From: Helicobacter pylori
Lineage (GTDB): Bacteria; Campylobacterota; Campylobacteria; Campylobacterales; Helicobacteraceae
Assembly (NCBI RefSeq): GCF_016755635.1
Contig: NZ_CP051500.1
Span: 1,302,001 to 1,366,000 of the forward strand
DNA length: 64,000 nt
Direction: 5' to 3'
Shown here: positions 55,808 to 64,000 of the stretch, piece after piece
Layout of the letters: every line of letters starts with the position of its first letter
How positions within the stretch are numbered: the stretch's first letter is position 1
Notes under the pieces: generated by a model
What the model was told of the DNA's origin: nothing
Databases searched by the model: none
The model's input: only the letters and a program-made list of their open reading frames with translations
Made by a program: the position numbers and the translations under genes

Positions 55808-56246
55808 TGTATTCAAAGCTAGACGCCTTAGTCAATTTAGCGAATTTAACCCCCCTAAGCCCCCCGATTTCTAATTGCAAGCGTTGGATTTCAAACGAAT
55901 TGCCTTGTAAAATAATCGTCTCCAAACAATTATGCTCGTCCATGTGAATATGAGTGGTGCATAAAACATGCGTCCCGCTGGCATGCTGAATGTCTATCAT
56001 GCGCTGGTTCAATTCCCTTTGGTGGTGATCATAAATCACCACAAGCACGGCGATTTTACCCTCATCATTAGGGTTATCTTCTGCCCAATTGTCTTCTACT
56101 AATTTTTCTCTGATCATGTCGCGCACTAATTCTGAGCGAGAAGAATAGCCGTTTTTAATGATGCGGTTGTCCAATTCATCTAATAAATTTTGTTGCAAAG
56201 AAACCGAAAAGCGGATGATTGAATCGTCTTTATTGGGTGTATCCAT
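55800..56246 (-). CDS. nikR: Nickel-responsive transcriptional regulator NikR
   Basis: The 148-residue product starts [20 protein letters not shown]; the N-terminal arm before the ribbon is the known H. pylori feature. The ribbon-helix-helix DNA-binding domain ([20 protein letters not shown]) precedes the ACT-like nickel domain. The nickel ligands lie in YDHHQRELN and [11 protein letters not shown]: His99, His101 and Cys107 with His88 in the known protein. It regulates urease, nickel uptake and exbB-exbD-tonB. It is divergent from exbB, and the shared intergenic region is the expected operator site. Confidence 0.95.
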   Translation of the reverse strand: MDTPNKDDSIIRFSVSLQQNLLDELDNRIIKNGYSSRSELVRDMIREKLVEDNWAEDNPNDEGKIAVLVVIYDHHQRELNQRMIDIQHASGTHVLCTTHIHMDEHNCLETIILQGNSFEIQRLQLEIGGLRGVKFAKLTKASSFEYNE

Positions 56247-56324
56247 TTGAGAAAAATCCTTTTTTGGCATGAGTCTGTTAAAAGCCGCCCATGCTAGTAT
56301 GATTGAATTAATTTAAAATGAACA

Positions 56325-56330
56325 ATTATA
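56325..56330 (-). promoter_or_regulatory. -10 promoter of nikR
   Basis: On the minus strand TATAAT sits ~75 bp before the nikR ATG in an AT-rich pseudo-palindromic context (TATTATAATTGTTC). That matches the general character of NikR-bound sites and suggests autoregulation. Confidence 0.5.
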
Positions 56331-56401
56331 ATACAGATTGGATTTAAATAATTGGTCATAAGAGCGTTTGAATTTGATTGTAATTATTAGCTTAATCATC
56401 A

Positions 56402-56430
56402 TTGACTTGTTATTATTAAAACAATATAAT
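56402..56430 (+). promoter_or_regulatory. exbB-exbD-tonB promoter
   Basis: TTGACT and TATAAT with exactly 17 bp between them lie upstream of exbB, giving a start near 56437 and a leader of about 134 nt. The spacer (TGTTATTATTAAAACAA) is itself AT-rich and partly palindromic, suitable for repressor binding. Confidence 0.6.
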
Positions 56431-56467
56431 CAACAAACCAACATTCCTTTATCATTTTGGAGCGTTT

Positions 56468-56488
56468 ATGCGAACGAATGCTTCTTAA
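56468..56488 (+). CDS. Possible leader peptide in the exbB mRNA
   Basis: ATG CGA ACG AAT GCT TCT TAA is preceded by GGAG at 56459-56462 with 5-nt spacing. It would encode the hexapeptide MRTNAS, ~80 nt before exbB. It may be accidental; there is no repeat of a regulatory amino acid. Confidence 0.2.
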   Translation: MRTNAS

Positions 56489-56570
56489 AGAGTGCATGCT
56501 CTTTAGCGTGGCTGTATCGCATGTTGCTTTAATCTTAAGGGAATTGTTTTATCATAGACAAGGAGTTTTT

Positions 56571-57008
56571 ATGGGCGGTTTTTCAGTGGGAATGTTGAAA
56601 GATTATGTGGACATATTTGTTTTTGCGGTGCTTGGCGTGGCCAGTTTTTTAGCTTTGTGGTTTGTGATTGAAAGGGTTATTTTTTATTCTAAAGTCGATT
56701 TGAAGGCTTATGACGATATAGATGCTTTAAATTTGGATTTAACCAAGAATCTAACCATTCTCTATGTGATTTTTTCTAACGCGCCTTATGTGGGCTTATT
56801 GGGGACGGTTTTAGGGATTATGGTGATTTTCTATGACATGGGCATGAGCGGCGGGATGGACGCTAAAACGATCATGGTAGGTTTGTCTTTAGCTTTAAAA
56901 GCGACCGCTCTAGGGCTTGCTGTGGCGATTCCCACTTTGATCGCTTATAATAGCTTGTTGAGAAAATCTGATGTTTTGAGTGAAAAATTCAGGATCATGA
57001 AAAAATGA
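56571..57008 (+). CDS. exbB: Biopolymer transport protein ExbB
   Basis: ExbB is the proton-channel scaffold of the Ton energy-transducing complex. ATG 56571 with AAGGAG 5-6 nt upstream gives 145 residues starting [20 protein letters not shown]. Longer in-frame starts (to TTG at 56457) are unconserved. Three hydrophobic helices are visible; the MotA/TolQ/ExbB signature is [20 protein letters not shown] with [20 protein letters not shown]. It overlaps exbD by 4 bp. Confidence 0.92.
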   Translation: MGGFSVGMLKDYVDIFVFAVLGVASFLALWFVIERVIFYSKVDLKAYDDIDALNLDLTKNLTILYVIFSNAPYVGLLGTVLGIMVIFYDMGMSGGMDAKTIMVGLSLALKATALGLAVAIPTLIAYNSLLRKSDVLSEKFRIMKK

Positions 57009-57394
57009 AAAGCATCAGAAGAGGCGATGGGCTGAATGTTGTCCCTTTCATTGATATTATGCTCGTTTTGCTAGCGATTGTGCTAAGCATTTCTACTTTT
57101 ATCGCGCAAGGTAAGATTAAAGTCAATCTCCCTAACGCTAAAAACGCTGAAAAAACGCAGTCAAACGATCAAAAAGTGGTGGTCATCTCTGTGGATGAGC
57201 ATGACAATATTTTCGTAGATGACAAACCGACGAATTTAGAAGCTTTGAGCGCTGTAGTCAAGCAAACAGACCCTAAAACCCTTATAGATTTAAAAAGCGA
57301 CAAAAGCTCTCGTTTTGAAACTTTTATCAGTATTATGGATATTTTAAAAGAGCATAATCATGAAAATTTCTCCATCTCCACGCAAGCTCAGTAA
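57005..57394 (+). CDS. exbD: Biopolymer transport protein ExbD
   Basis: The 129-residue product has one transmembrane helix with the essential protonatable Asp in [20 protein letters not shown]. The periplasmic domain carries [20 protein letters not shown]. It works with ExbB and TonB. Its last 35 bp overlap the start of tonB in another frame. Confidence 0.93.
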   Translation: MKSIRRGDGLNVVPFIDIMLVLLAIVLSISTFIAQGKIKVNLPNAKNAEKTQSNDQKVVVISVDEHDNIFVDDKPTNLEALSAVVKQTDPKTLIDLKSDKSSRFETFISIMDILKEHNHENFSISTQAQ

Positions 57395-58205
57395 AGTTTC
57401 AACGAGTGTTAGCTTTTTAATTTCTTTTGCCCTATACGCTATAGGGTTTGGCTATTTTTTACTGCACGAAGACGCCCCAGAGCCTTTAGCGCAAGCTGGG
57501 ACCACTAAGGTTACCATGAGTTTAGCCAGCATTAACACTAATTCCAATACAAAGACTAATGCTGAGTCGGCTAAACCCAAAGAAGAGCCTAAAGAAAAAC
57601 CCAAGAAAGAAGAGCCAAAAAAAGAAGAACCCAAAAAAGAGGTAACAAAGCCTAAACCTAAGCCTAAACCCAAACCCAAACCAAAACCAAAACCCAAGCC
57701 TGAATCAAAACCAGAGCCTAAGCCTGAGCCTAAAGTTGAAGAGGTTAAAAAAGAAGAGCCTAAAGAAGAACCCAAAAAAGAAGAAGCTAAAGAGGAAGCT
57801 AAAGAAAAGAGCGCTCCTAAACAAGTAACGACTAAAGATATAGTCAAAGAAAAAGACAAGCAAGAAGAGTCTAACAAAACCTCTGAGGGTGCAACTTCTG
57901 AAGCTCAAGCGTATAACCCAGGGGTGAGCAACGAATTTTTAATGAAGATCCAAACCGCTATTTCTTCTAAGAACCGCTACCCTAAAATGGCACAAATTAG
58001 GGGCATTGAGGGCGAAGTGTTGGTGAGCTTTGTGATCAATCCTGATGGGAGCGTTACGGACATTAAAGTCGTCAAAAGCAACACGACAGATATTTTAAAC
58101 CATGCGGCTTTAGAGGCCATTAAAAGCGCGGCGCATCTATTCCCTAAACCAGACGAAACCGTGCATCTAAAAATCCCTATCGCTTATAGCTTGAAAGAAG
58201 ACTAG
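57360..58205 (+). CDS. tonB: Energy transducer TonB
   Basis: The 281-residue protein has an N-terminal anchor (VSTSVSFLISFALYAIGFGY), then a long periplasmic spanner of Pro-Lys and Glu-Pro repeats from ~75 to ~165 (such as KPKPKPKPKPKPKPKPKPE), and a C-terminal receptor-binding domain (RYPKMAQIRGIEGEVLVSFV). It transfers proton-motive energy to nickel, iron and cobalamin receptors. The 6-bp repeats in the linker (57646-57706) can vary in number between strains. Confidence 0.93.
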   Translation: MKISPSPRKLSKVSTSVSFLISFALYAIGFGYFLLHEDAPEPLAQAGTTKVTMSLASINTNSNTKTNAESAKPKEEPKEKPKKEEPKKEEPKKEVTKPKPKPKPKPKPKPKPKPESKPEPKPEPKVEEVKKEEPKEEPKKEEAKEEAKEKSAPKQVTTKDIVKEKDKQEESNKTSEGATSEAQAYNPGVSNEFLMKIQTAISSKNRYPKMAQIRGIEGEVLVSFVINPDGSVTDIKVVKSNTTDILNHAALEAIKSAAHLFPKPDETVHLKIPIAYSLKED

Positions 58206-58276
58206 CTAGCCTTTCTTTTAAGGGCGATTCAAGCCTTAAAAACCGGGTCAAAATCCCCATTTTTCCCAATTTTTAC

Positions 58277-58289
58277 AAAAAAAAAAAAA
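58277..58289 (+). repeat. A13 homopolymer upstream of the Hop porin promoter
   Basis: Thirteen A residues lie about 60-75 bp upstream of the predicted start site at ~58353. In other H. pylori adhesin/porin genes (for example sabA) poly-A/T tracts at this place change length by slippage and tune promoter strength. The same is likely here but not shown. Confidence 0.85.
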
Positions 58290-58340
58290 CAAAATCTCTA
58301 AAATTTGGCACTAAAATTAGTTAAAATTCCATTTATTGCT

Positions 58341-58346
58341 TATAAT
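58341..58346 (+). promoter_or_regulatory. -10 promoter of the Hop porin gene
   Basis: TATAAT is preceded by TG four bases upstream and lies ~47 bp before the ATG. AAAGGAG at 58381-58387 is the ribosome-binding site. Confidence 0.65.
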
Positions 58347-58392
58347 ATGAAGTTTCTTTGTATCAAAGAAAAATCTATTAAAAGGAGAAAAC

Positions 58393-60474
58393 ATGAAAAT
58401 CAAAAAATCCCTCTTGCTCTCTCTTTCTCTCATGCTCTCATTATCAAGGGCTGAAGACGATGGATTTTACATGAGCGTGGGCTATCAGATCGGTGAAGCG
58501 GTTCAAAAAGTGAAAAACACAGGAGCATTGCAAAACCTTGCGGACAAATACGATAATTTGAGCAACCTTTTAAACCAATACAACTACCTTAACTCTTTAG
58601 TCAATCTAGCCAGCACGCCCAGTGCGATTACCGGTGCGATTGACAATCTAAGCTCAAGCGCGATCAATCTCACTAGCGCTACCACCACTTCTCCCGCCTA
58701 TCAAGCTGTAGCTTTAGCGCTCAATGCCGCTGTGGGCATGTGGCAAGTCATAGCCCTTTTTATTGGCTGTGGCCCTGGCCCTACCAACAATCAAAGCTAT
58801 CAATCGTTTGGTAACACACCAGCCCTTAATGGGACCACCACCACTTGCAATCAAGCATACGGGACAGGCCCTAATGGCATTCTATCCATTGATGAATACC
58901 AAAAACTCAACCAAGCTTATCAAATTATCCAAACCGCTTTAAACCAAAACCAAGGAGGCGGGATGCCTGCCTTGAATGACACCACCAAAACAGGGGTAGT
59001 CAACATACAACAAACCAATTATAGAACCACTGCACAAAACAATATCATAGAGCATTATTATACAGAGAATGGGAAACAGATCCCAACCTCTTATTCAGGC
59101 GGAGCATCATTCTCGCCTACAATACAATTGACATACAACAATAACGCTGAATACCTTTTGCAACAAGCCGCCACTATCATGCAAGTCCTTATTACTCAAA
59201 ACCCGCATGTGCAAACGAGCAATGGCGGTAAAGCGTGGGGGTTGAGTTCTACGCCTGGGAATGTGATGGATATTTTTGGCCCTTCTTTTAACGCTATTAA
59301 CGAGATGATCAAAAACGCTCAAATAGCCCTAGCAAAAACCCAACAGCTTAACGCTAATGAAAACGCCCAAATCACGCAACCCAACAATTTCAACCCCTAC
59401 ACTTCTAAAAATAAGCAATTCGCTCAAGAAATGCTCAATAGAGCTGAAGCTCAAGCAGAGATTTTAGGTTTAGCTAAGCAAGTTGCGGACAATTTCCACA
59501 GCATTCAAGGGCCTATTCAAGGGGATTTAGAAGAATGTAAAGCAGGATCGGCTGGTGTGATCACTAATAACACTTGGGGTTCAGGCTGTGCGTTTGTGAA
59601 AGAGACTCTCAATTCCTTAGAGCAACACACCGCTTATTATGGCAACCAGGTCAATCAGGATAGGGCTTTGGCTCAAACCATTTTGAATTTTAAAGAAGCC
59701 CTTAATACCCTGAATAAAGACTCAAAAGCGATCAATAGCGGTATCTCTCACTTGCCTAACGCCAAGTCTCTTCAAAACATGACGCATTCCACTCAAAACC
59801 CTAATTCCCCAGAAGGTTTGCTCACTTATTCTTTGGATACCAACAAATACAACCAACTCCAAACCATCACGCAAGAATTAGGCAAAAACCCCTTTAGGCG
59901 CATCGGCGTGATTGACTACCAAAACAATAACGGCGCGATGAACGGGATTGGCGTGCAAGTGGGCTACAAACAATTCTTTGGCAAAAAAAGGAATTGGGGG
60001 TTAAGGTATTACGGCTTTTTTGATTACAACCATGCTTATATCAAATCTAATTTTTTTAACTCCGCTTCTGATGTGTGGACTTATGGGGTGGGAATGGATG
60101 CGCTTTATAACTTCATCAACGATAAAAACACCAACTTTTTAGGCAAGAATAACAAGCTTTCTGTGGGGCTTTTTGGTGGCTTTGCACTAGCCGGGACTTC
60201 GTGGCTTAATTCCCAACAAGTGAATTTGACCATGATGAATGGCATTTATAACGCTAATGTCAGCACTTCTAATTTCCAATTTTTATTCAATCTAGGCTTG
60301 AGAATGAATCTCGCTAGGCCTAAGAAAAAAGACAGCGATCATGCCGCTCAGCATGGCATTGAACTAGGTTTTAAAATCCCCACGATCAACACAAGCTACT
60401 ATTCTTTCATGGGCGCCAAACTAGAATACAGAAGGATGTATAGCCTTTTCCTCAATTATGTGTTTGCTTACTAA
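58393..60474 (+). CDS. hopN: Hop-family outer membrane porin/adhesin (HopM/HopN type)
   Basis: The 693-residue product has signal peptide MKIKKSLLLSLSLMLSLSRA; its codons include short CT runs, a relic of the slippery repeats used for phase variation in other Hop genes. The mature N-terminus EDDGFYMSVGYQIGEAVQ is the Hop signature. The extracellular part has Cys pairs (GCGPGPTNN...TTCNQ; EECKAGS...GSGCAF) and Asn-rich segments. The C-terminal half is a beta barrel (FGKKRNWGLRYYGFFDYNHA) ending RMYSLFLNYVFAY with the terminal aromatic. By position it is HP1342-like; hopM/hopN paralogues are nearly identical, so the symbol is tentative. Confidence 0.85.
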   Translation: MKIKKSLLLSLSLMLSLSRAEDDGFYMSVGYQIGEAVQKVKNTGALQNLADKYDNLSNLLNQYNYLNSLVNLASTPSAITGAIDNLSSSAINLTSATTTSPAYQAVALALNAAVGMWQVIALFIGCGPGPTNNQSYQSFGNTPALNGTTTTCNQAYGTGPNGILSIDEYQKLNQAYQIIQTALNQNQGGGMPALNDTTKTGVVNIQQTNYRTTAQNNIIEHYYTENGKQIPTSYSGGASFSPTIQLTYNNNAEYLLQQAATIMQVLITQNPHVQTSNGGKAWGLSSTPGNVMDIFGPSFNAINEMIKNAQIALAKTQQLNANENAQITQPNNFNPYTSKNKQFAQEMLNRAEAQAEILGLAKQVADNFHSIQGPIQGDLEECKAGSAGVITNNTWGSGCAFVKETLNSLEQHTAYYGNQVNQDRALAQTILNFKEALNTLNKDSKAINSGISHLPNAKSLQNMTHSTQNPNSPEGLLTYSLDTNKYNQLQTITQELGKNPFRRIGVIDYQNNNGAMNGIGVQVGYKQFFGKKRNWGLRYYGFFDYNHAYIKSNFFNSASDVWTYGVGMDALYNFINDKNTNFLGKNNKLSVGLFGGFALAGTSWLNSQQVNLTMMNGIYNANVSTSNFQFLFNLGLRMNLARPKKKDSDHAAQHGIELGFKIPTINTSYYSFMGAKLEYRRMYSLFLNYVFAY

Positions 60475-60496
60475 GTGGCGCAAATTCTCTTTTTAA

Positions 60497-60521
60497 GGGG
60501 GTTTCATTGCGAAATGCCCCT
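60497..60521 (+). terminator. Possible hairpin terminator after the Hop porin gene
   Basis: GGGG/CCCC arms enclose an inner TTTC/GAAA pair and a short loop, 20 bp after the stop. No T-run follows on either strand, so termination is uncertain. Confidence 0.35.
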
Positions 60522-60617
60522 ATGCGCTTATGAATTTTGATTAAAATTTGGTTATTCATAAAAGCATGAAAGCCTTTTACAAATAACTCCTTTAATTTTA
60601 TTTTTAAAAAACGCTTT

Positions 60618-61346
60618 TTAACTTTTTTTCATTTTCTTTTCTATGAAAATATTCAAGCATTCTATGAGCAAGGCAAAACCAATACCCGCATACAAATAAT
60701 TTTTATCAACATGCAAATGCAAGCCTTCTAAAAACAAAAACACGCCCACAACGAGCAAAAACACAAAGGCTAAAGTTTTGATGCGATAATGCCTTTCAAT
60801 AAAATCGCCAACGATTTTGGAAAAAAACATCATCACGATTACAGATAAAATAATAGCAAGCGCCATGACTTCTAGGTGTTTAGCGATCCCAATAGCCGTG
60901 ATCACGGAGTCTAAAGAAAAGACAATGTCTAAAAACATGATTTCTATTAAAGTGATGAAAAAGCTAAACGCTTTTTCTTGGTGTTTTTCTTTAGGGTAGA
61001 TCTGCTCTTTTAATTCCGCTAACGCTTTAAAAGCCAAAAACGCCCCCCCTACAAGCAGCACCACATCACGCCATGAAAAGCTCATGCCCGCTATAGTGAA
61101 TAAAGGCTTTTGCAAATGGCTGATAAAAAACAAGCTCCCTAAAAGCCCTATACGAGCGATCATCGCTAAGCCCAAGCCTAAAATCATGGCCTTATTTTGC
61201 TGGTGTTTGGGGAGTTTATAGACCATCACCGTGATAAAAATGATATTATCAATCCCTAGAACGATCTCTAAAAGCGTGAGCGTAGCCAAGGAGACTATGC
61301 CATGCGGTGTAGAAAGAGCGTCTAAGAGTGAGGATAAAAATTCCAT
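60618..61346 (-). CDS. TerC-family integral membrane protein
   Basis: The 242-residue protein has about seven transmembrane helices. The TerC motifs ETLLEIVLGIDNIIF-like (LLEIVLGIDNIIFITVMVYK) and IVFSLDSVITAIGIAKHLEV carry the conserved membrane aspartates expected of metal (often Mn2+) exporters. It ends with a basic tail (IFIEKKMKKS). It is 6 bp from corA on the same strand, suggesting a metal-homeostasis pair. The substrate is inferred from the family only. Confidence 0.85.
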   Translation of the reverse strand: MEFLSSLLDALSTPHGIVSLATLTLLEIVLGIDNIIFITVMVYKLPKHQQNKAMILGLGLAMIARIGLLGSLFFISHLQKPLFTIAGMSFSWRDVVLLVGGAFLAFKALAELKEQIYPKEKHQEKAFSFFITLIEIMFLDIVFSLDSVITAIGIAKHLEVMALAIILSVIVMMFFSKIVGDFIERHYRIKTLAFVFLLVVGVFLFLEGLHLHVDKNYLYAGIGFALLIECLNIFIEKKMKKS

Positions 61347-61352
61347 AAAAGG

Positions 61353-62309
61353 CTACAACCAGCCTTTCTTTTTAAAATAGAGCACAGGCAAAATCGTAGA
61401 GATCGCCATGACAATCAGCGCGAAAAGATACCCGTATTGCCATTCTAACTCCGGCATGAATTTAAAATTCATGCCATAAATCGTGCCAATCAATGTGGGG
61501 GGCATCATCGCCATGGTCGCCACAGTGAAGAGCTTGATGATTTTATTTTGCTCCACATTGACTTGAGAAGCGAACAGGTTTTGAATGTTATCAAGCGAGT
61601 TGAGATTGACCGTTGTAGACTCCACCAAAGAGCTAAAATCGGTTAAAATGATATTTAAATTATTTTTAGTATCGCTATCCACTTTATTGCTCCTTAGTAA
61701 TGCGGTGATAATGCGCCGTTTGTCAAAAAAGGAATCCCTTAAAGCCACATTAAATTCTTGCAAATTGGACAAGCGCACTAAAATATCATCATGCGTAGAA
61801 GTTTCTTTGAAAATGATGTTTTTGCGCAACAGGCTCGTTTGTTTGTTGATCCACTCCAAACATTCCACGCCTTTTTCAAAATACACTTCAAAGATTTTGG
61901 TTAGAATATCAAACCCGTCTTCAAATTTTTTAGGGCTAGCCAAAACCTTTTTTTGGATAGAATCAAAGATTTCTAAAGTCCCGTAATAAATCGTGAAAAG
62001 AATGTTATTAGACAAAATAAAGGTCGCCATTTCCGTGTGGAAAGTCTCATTTTCATCCTGGTTGGTGAAAAAGGCGTTGATCGTAACGCTGGAGCTGTCT
62101 TCCCAATATTTGGTAACTGATGAGACTCGTTGGGAATGATCTGTGTTGTAGTGGATAGCGTATTCTTGACTTAGAGTGGCTAATTCATTGGGCGTAGGGT
62201 TGATTAATTCAAACCATAAAACTTCATTTTCTTCTATATCAAAACCATTAAAATCATTAAAGCGTTTTTTAATGACAAATTTTTGCTGTTTGAAAAACAC
62301 ATTCACCAT
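61353..62309 (-). CDS. corA: Magnesium transporter CorA
   Basis: The 318-residue product has a large N-terminal cytosolic funnel domain (1-255) and two C-terminal helices. The selectivity signature YGMNF lies at the end of helix 1 (ATMAMMPPTLIGTIYGMNFK) and is followed by the acidic loop MPELEW. The C-terminus YFKKKGWL is typical. H. pylori CorA is the dominant Mg2+ importer. It lies between the TerC gene and pgk. Confidence 0.94.
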   Translation of the reverse strand: MVNVFFKQQKFVIKKRFNDFNGFDIEENEVLWFELINPTPNELATLSQEYAIHYNTDHSQRVSSVTKYWEDSSSVTINAFFTNQDENETFHTEMATFILSNNILFTIYYGTLEIFDSIQKKVLASPKKFEDGFDILTKIFEVYFEKGVECLEWINKQTSLLRKNIIFKETSTHDDILVRLSNLQEFNVALRDSFFDKRRIITALLRSNKVDSDTKNNLNIILTDFSSLVESTTVNLNSLDNIQNLFASQVNVEQNKIIKLFTVATMAMMPPTLIGTIYGMNFKFMPELEWQYGYLFALIVMAISTILPVLYFKKKGWL

Positions 62310-62324
62310 AAGCGATCCTTAGAG

Positions 62325-63533
62325 TTAATGGCGTTTATCCAAAACCTCAAAACAAGGTAAAATCTTGCCCTCTAATAATTCCAAACTCGCTCCCCCACCG
62401 GTGGAAATAAAACTCATGTTATCCTTTTCGCCCGCGCGGTTGATCGCATCAATGGTATCGCCCCCACCAATGAGCGAGAAAGCGTAAGTGTCAGCGATTT
62501 TGTGGGCTAAAAAGGTTGTGCCTCTAGCAAATTCTTGCTTTTCATGCACGCCTAAGGGGCCATTCCATATGATCGTGGGCGCGCTCTCTATGACTTCAGA
62601 GAATAATTTCACGCTCGCAGGCCCTATATCAGCGATCTTGTGTTTAGGCTCAATGTCTTGGACGGGTGAAATTTTGATGTGTTTGGGGTTAAGAATATCA
62701 TCAGTGGTTACAGCGTCTATGGGCAAATAGACTTTGACTTTTTTTTCTTTCGCGCTTTTTAATAACTCTAGGGCGTCATTGATTAGGGCGTCTTCTACAG
62801 AAGAATCTTGCACATCATAACCTAAGGCTTTTAAGAAGGTGTTGCTCATCGCCCCGGCAATAATGAGCTTGTCAATGAGATCTAAAATGTTTTTTAACAA
62901 GGTGAGTTTGGAGCTGACCTTAGCCCCCCCCACAATCAACAATAAAGGGCGTAAAGGGTGGTTAAACGCTTGATAAAACGAATCAATTTCTTTTTTGAGT
63001 AAAAACCCGCTCACTTTAATAGGGGCGAATTTGGCGGTGCCATAAGTGCTGGCATGCTTTCTGTGGCTCGTGCCAAAAGCGTCATTCACAAACACATCGC
63101 ACAAGCCCGCTAAATCCTTAGCCAGATTCTCATCATTTTCTTCTTCACCCTTTAAAAAGCGGATGTTTTCTAAAAGAAAAATCCTTGTGGGCGCGTTTTC
63201 GTTTAAGGCTTGCTTGAGTTGCGCGATATTTTGAGAAAAAACCACTTCATGGTTTAAGAGTCTTTCAAGGCGTTTCAAAAAAGGCTTTAAGCTCAATTTT
63301 TCTTCAACCCCTTTAGGGCGGCCCAAATGACTCACTAGAATTATATCTTTAGCCTTATTGTCAATACAAAATTGGATGGTAGGCAAGCTCTCTCTAATGC
63401 GCGTGTCATCGGTAATATTCAAATTTTCATCTAAAGGCACATTAAAATCCACTCTAATAAGCACCCTTTTATGGCCCACTTCCACTTCTTGAATGTTTTT
63501 AACATTTTGCATAAACGACATTTTAGCTAACAT
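62325..63533 (-). CDS. pgk: Phosphoglycerate kinase
   Basis: Pgk catalyses 1,3-bisphosphoglycerate plus ADP to 3-phosphoglycerate plus ATP (gluconeogenic direction in H. pylori). It has 402 residues. The substrate motifs RVLIRVDFNVPLDENLNITD and VSHLGRPKG are present, as are the ATP-site KVSSKLTLL, NGPLGVHE and the GGGDTIDAI/STGGGASLELLEG loop. The start at 63533 includes MLAKMSFMQN; an internal ATG seven codons later is possible. It follows gapA by 15 bp. Confidence 0.95.
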   Translation of the reverse strand: MLAKMSFMQNVKNIQEVEVGHKRVLIRVDFNVPLDENLNITDDTRIRESLPTIQFCIDNKAKDIILVSHLGRPKGVEEKLSLKPFLKRLERLLNHEVVFSQNIAQLKQALNENAPTRIFLLENIRFLKGEEENDENLAKDLAGLCDVFVNDAFGTSHRKHASTYGTAKFAPIKVSGFLLKKEIDSFYQAFNHPLRPLLLIVGGAKVSSKLTLLKNILDLIDKLIIAGAMSNTFLKALGYDVQDSSVEDALINDALELLKSAKEKKVKVYLPIDAVTTDDILNPKHIKISPVQDIEPKHKIADIGPASVKLFSEVIESAPTIIWNGPLGVHEKQEFARGTTFLAHKIADTYAFSLIGGGDTIDAINRAGEKDNMSFISTGGGASLELLEGKILPCFEVLDKRH

Positions 63534-63548
63534 GAAAAATCCTTTCTT

Positions 63549-64000
<452 letters not shown>

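Larger units (their letters stand above)
56247..56570. other. nikR-exbB divergent control region
   Basis: This 324-bp region between divergent starts contains the nikR -10 (56325-56330, minus), the exbB promoter (56402-56430), an AT-rich imperfect palindrome between them (GTAATTATTAGCTTAATCAT, 56381-56400) resembling NikR/Fur operators, and a six-codon ORF in the exbB leader (56468-56488). NikR control of both genes is established for H. pylori; the exact operators cannot be fixed by eye. Confidence 0.55.

Noticed and set aside
57452..57908. Long minus-strand ORFs opposite tonB
   Set aside because: They are shadows of the low-complexity Lys-Pro-Glu codons of tonB, giving Gly/Leu/Ser-rich or Phe-rich translations with no start signals.

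Overview
The window is chromosomal DNA of Helicobacter pylori or a very close relative. It is AT-rich, most promoters show extended -10 boxes, and it carries genus-typical genes: pflA, the crdA/crdB copper genes, a Hop-family outer-membrane porin, a fused trpC/F, nikR beside exbB-exbD-tonB, and an S10-spc-alpha ribosomal cluster with no rpmD. From memory the gene order matches the HP1268-HP1346 stretch of strain 26695, except that the block from thiN to trpA is inverted. That comparison is recall, not a search.

Layout. (1) 1-5789: the end of a complex I operon (nuoI end, nuoJ-K-L-M-N), running into the flagellar gene pflA and the phosphomannomutase algC (to 9562). (2) 9563-24800: an accessory-looking segment. 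It holds two overlapping small coiled-coil ORFs and a 5'-less gene remnant. A TPP-riboswitch-controlled thiamine pair follows (pnuC/pnuT and thiN, minus strand), then two unknown small genes, tenA, a YceI-like secreted protein, a class C acid phosphatase, a GT9 heptosyltransferase, and the complete trpE-G-D-CF-B-A operon. It is bounded by inverted duplications: about 220 bp at 10186-10404 and 23694-23913, and the 3' half of thiN at 10784-11039 and 23901-24156. This is the footprint of a chromosomal inversion that duplicated DNA at both breakpoints. (3) 24800-38639: the ribosomal protein, secY, map, infA and rpoA cluster, all on the minus strand. rplB, rplD and rplC carry nine single-base indels in 36.4-37.9 kb that almost certainly are sequence errors. 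(4) 38803-43097: an ATPase, an array of sixteen 8-bp repeats, an LPP20-like secreted protein, rnhB, a small HicA-like protein and fumC. (5) 43272-49022: a copper/heavy-metal efflux operon (crdA, crdB, czcB-like, czcA-like). (6) 49003-56246: an AzlCD pair, dnaJ, a secreted coiled-coil protein, a NYN-domain nuclease gene preceded by a strikingly structured leader, mnmA, a J-domain protein, nadD and nikR. (7) 56571-60474: exbB-exbD-tonB under a probable NikR/Fur control region, then a Hop porin with an A13 tract upstream of its promoter. (8) 60618-64000: a TerC-family protein, corA, pgk and the 3' part of gapA.

Functional links. Thiamine salvage (riboswitch, transporter, pyrophosphokinase, TenA) lies within one 4-kb block. 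NikR, ExbBD and TonB form the nickel/iron uptake regulation and energising unit. CrdA/B and the RND proteins form a metal export route. The most unusual items are the inversion footprint, the structured RNA ahead of the NYN gene, the 23-bp perfect inverted repeat upstream of tenA, and the octanucleotide array.
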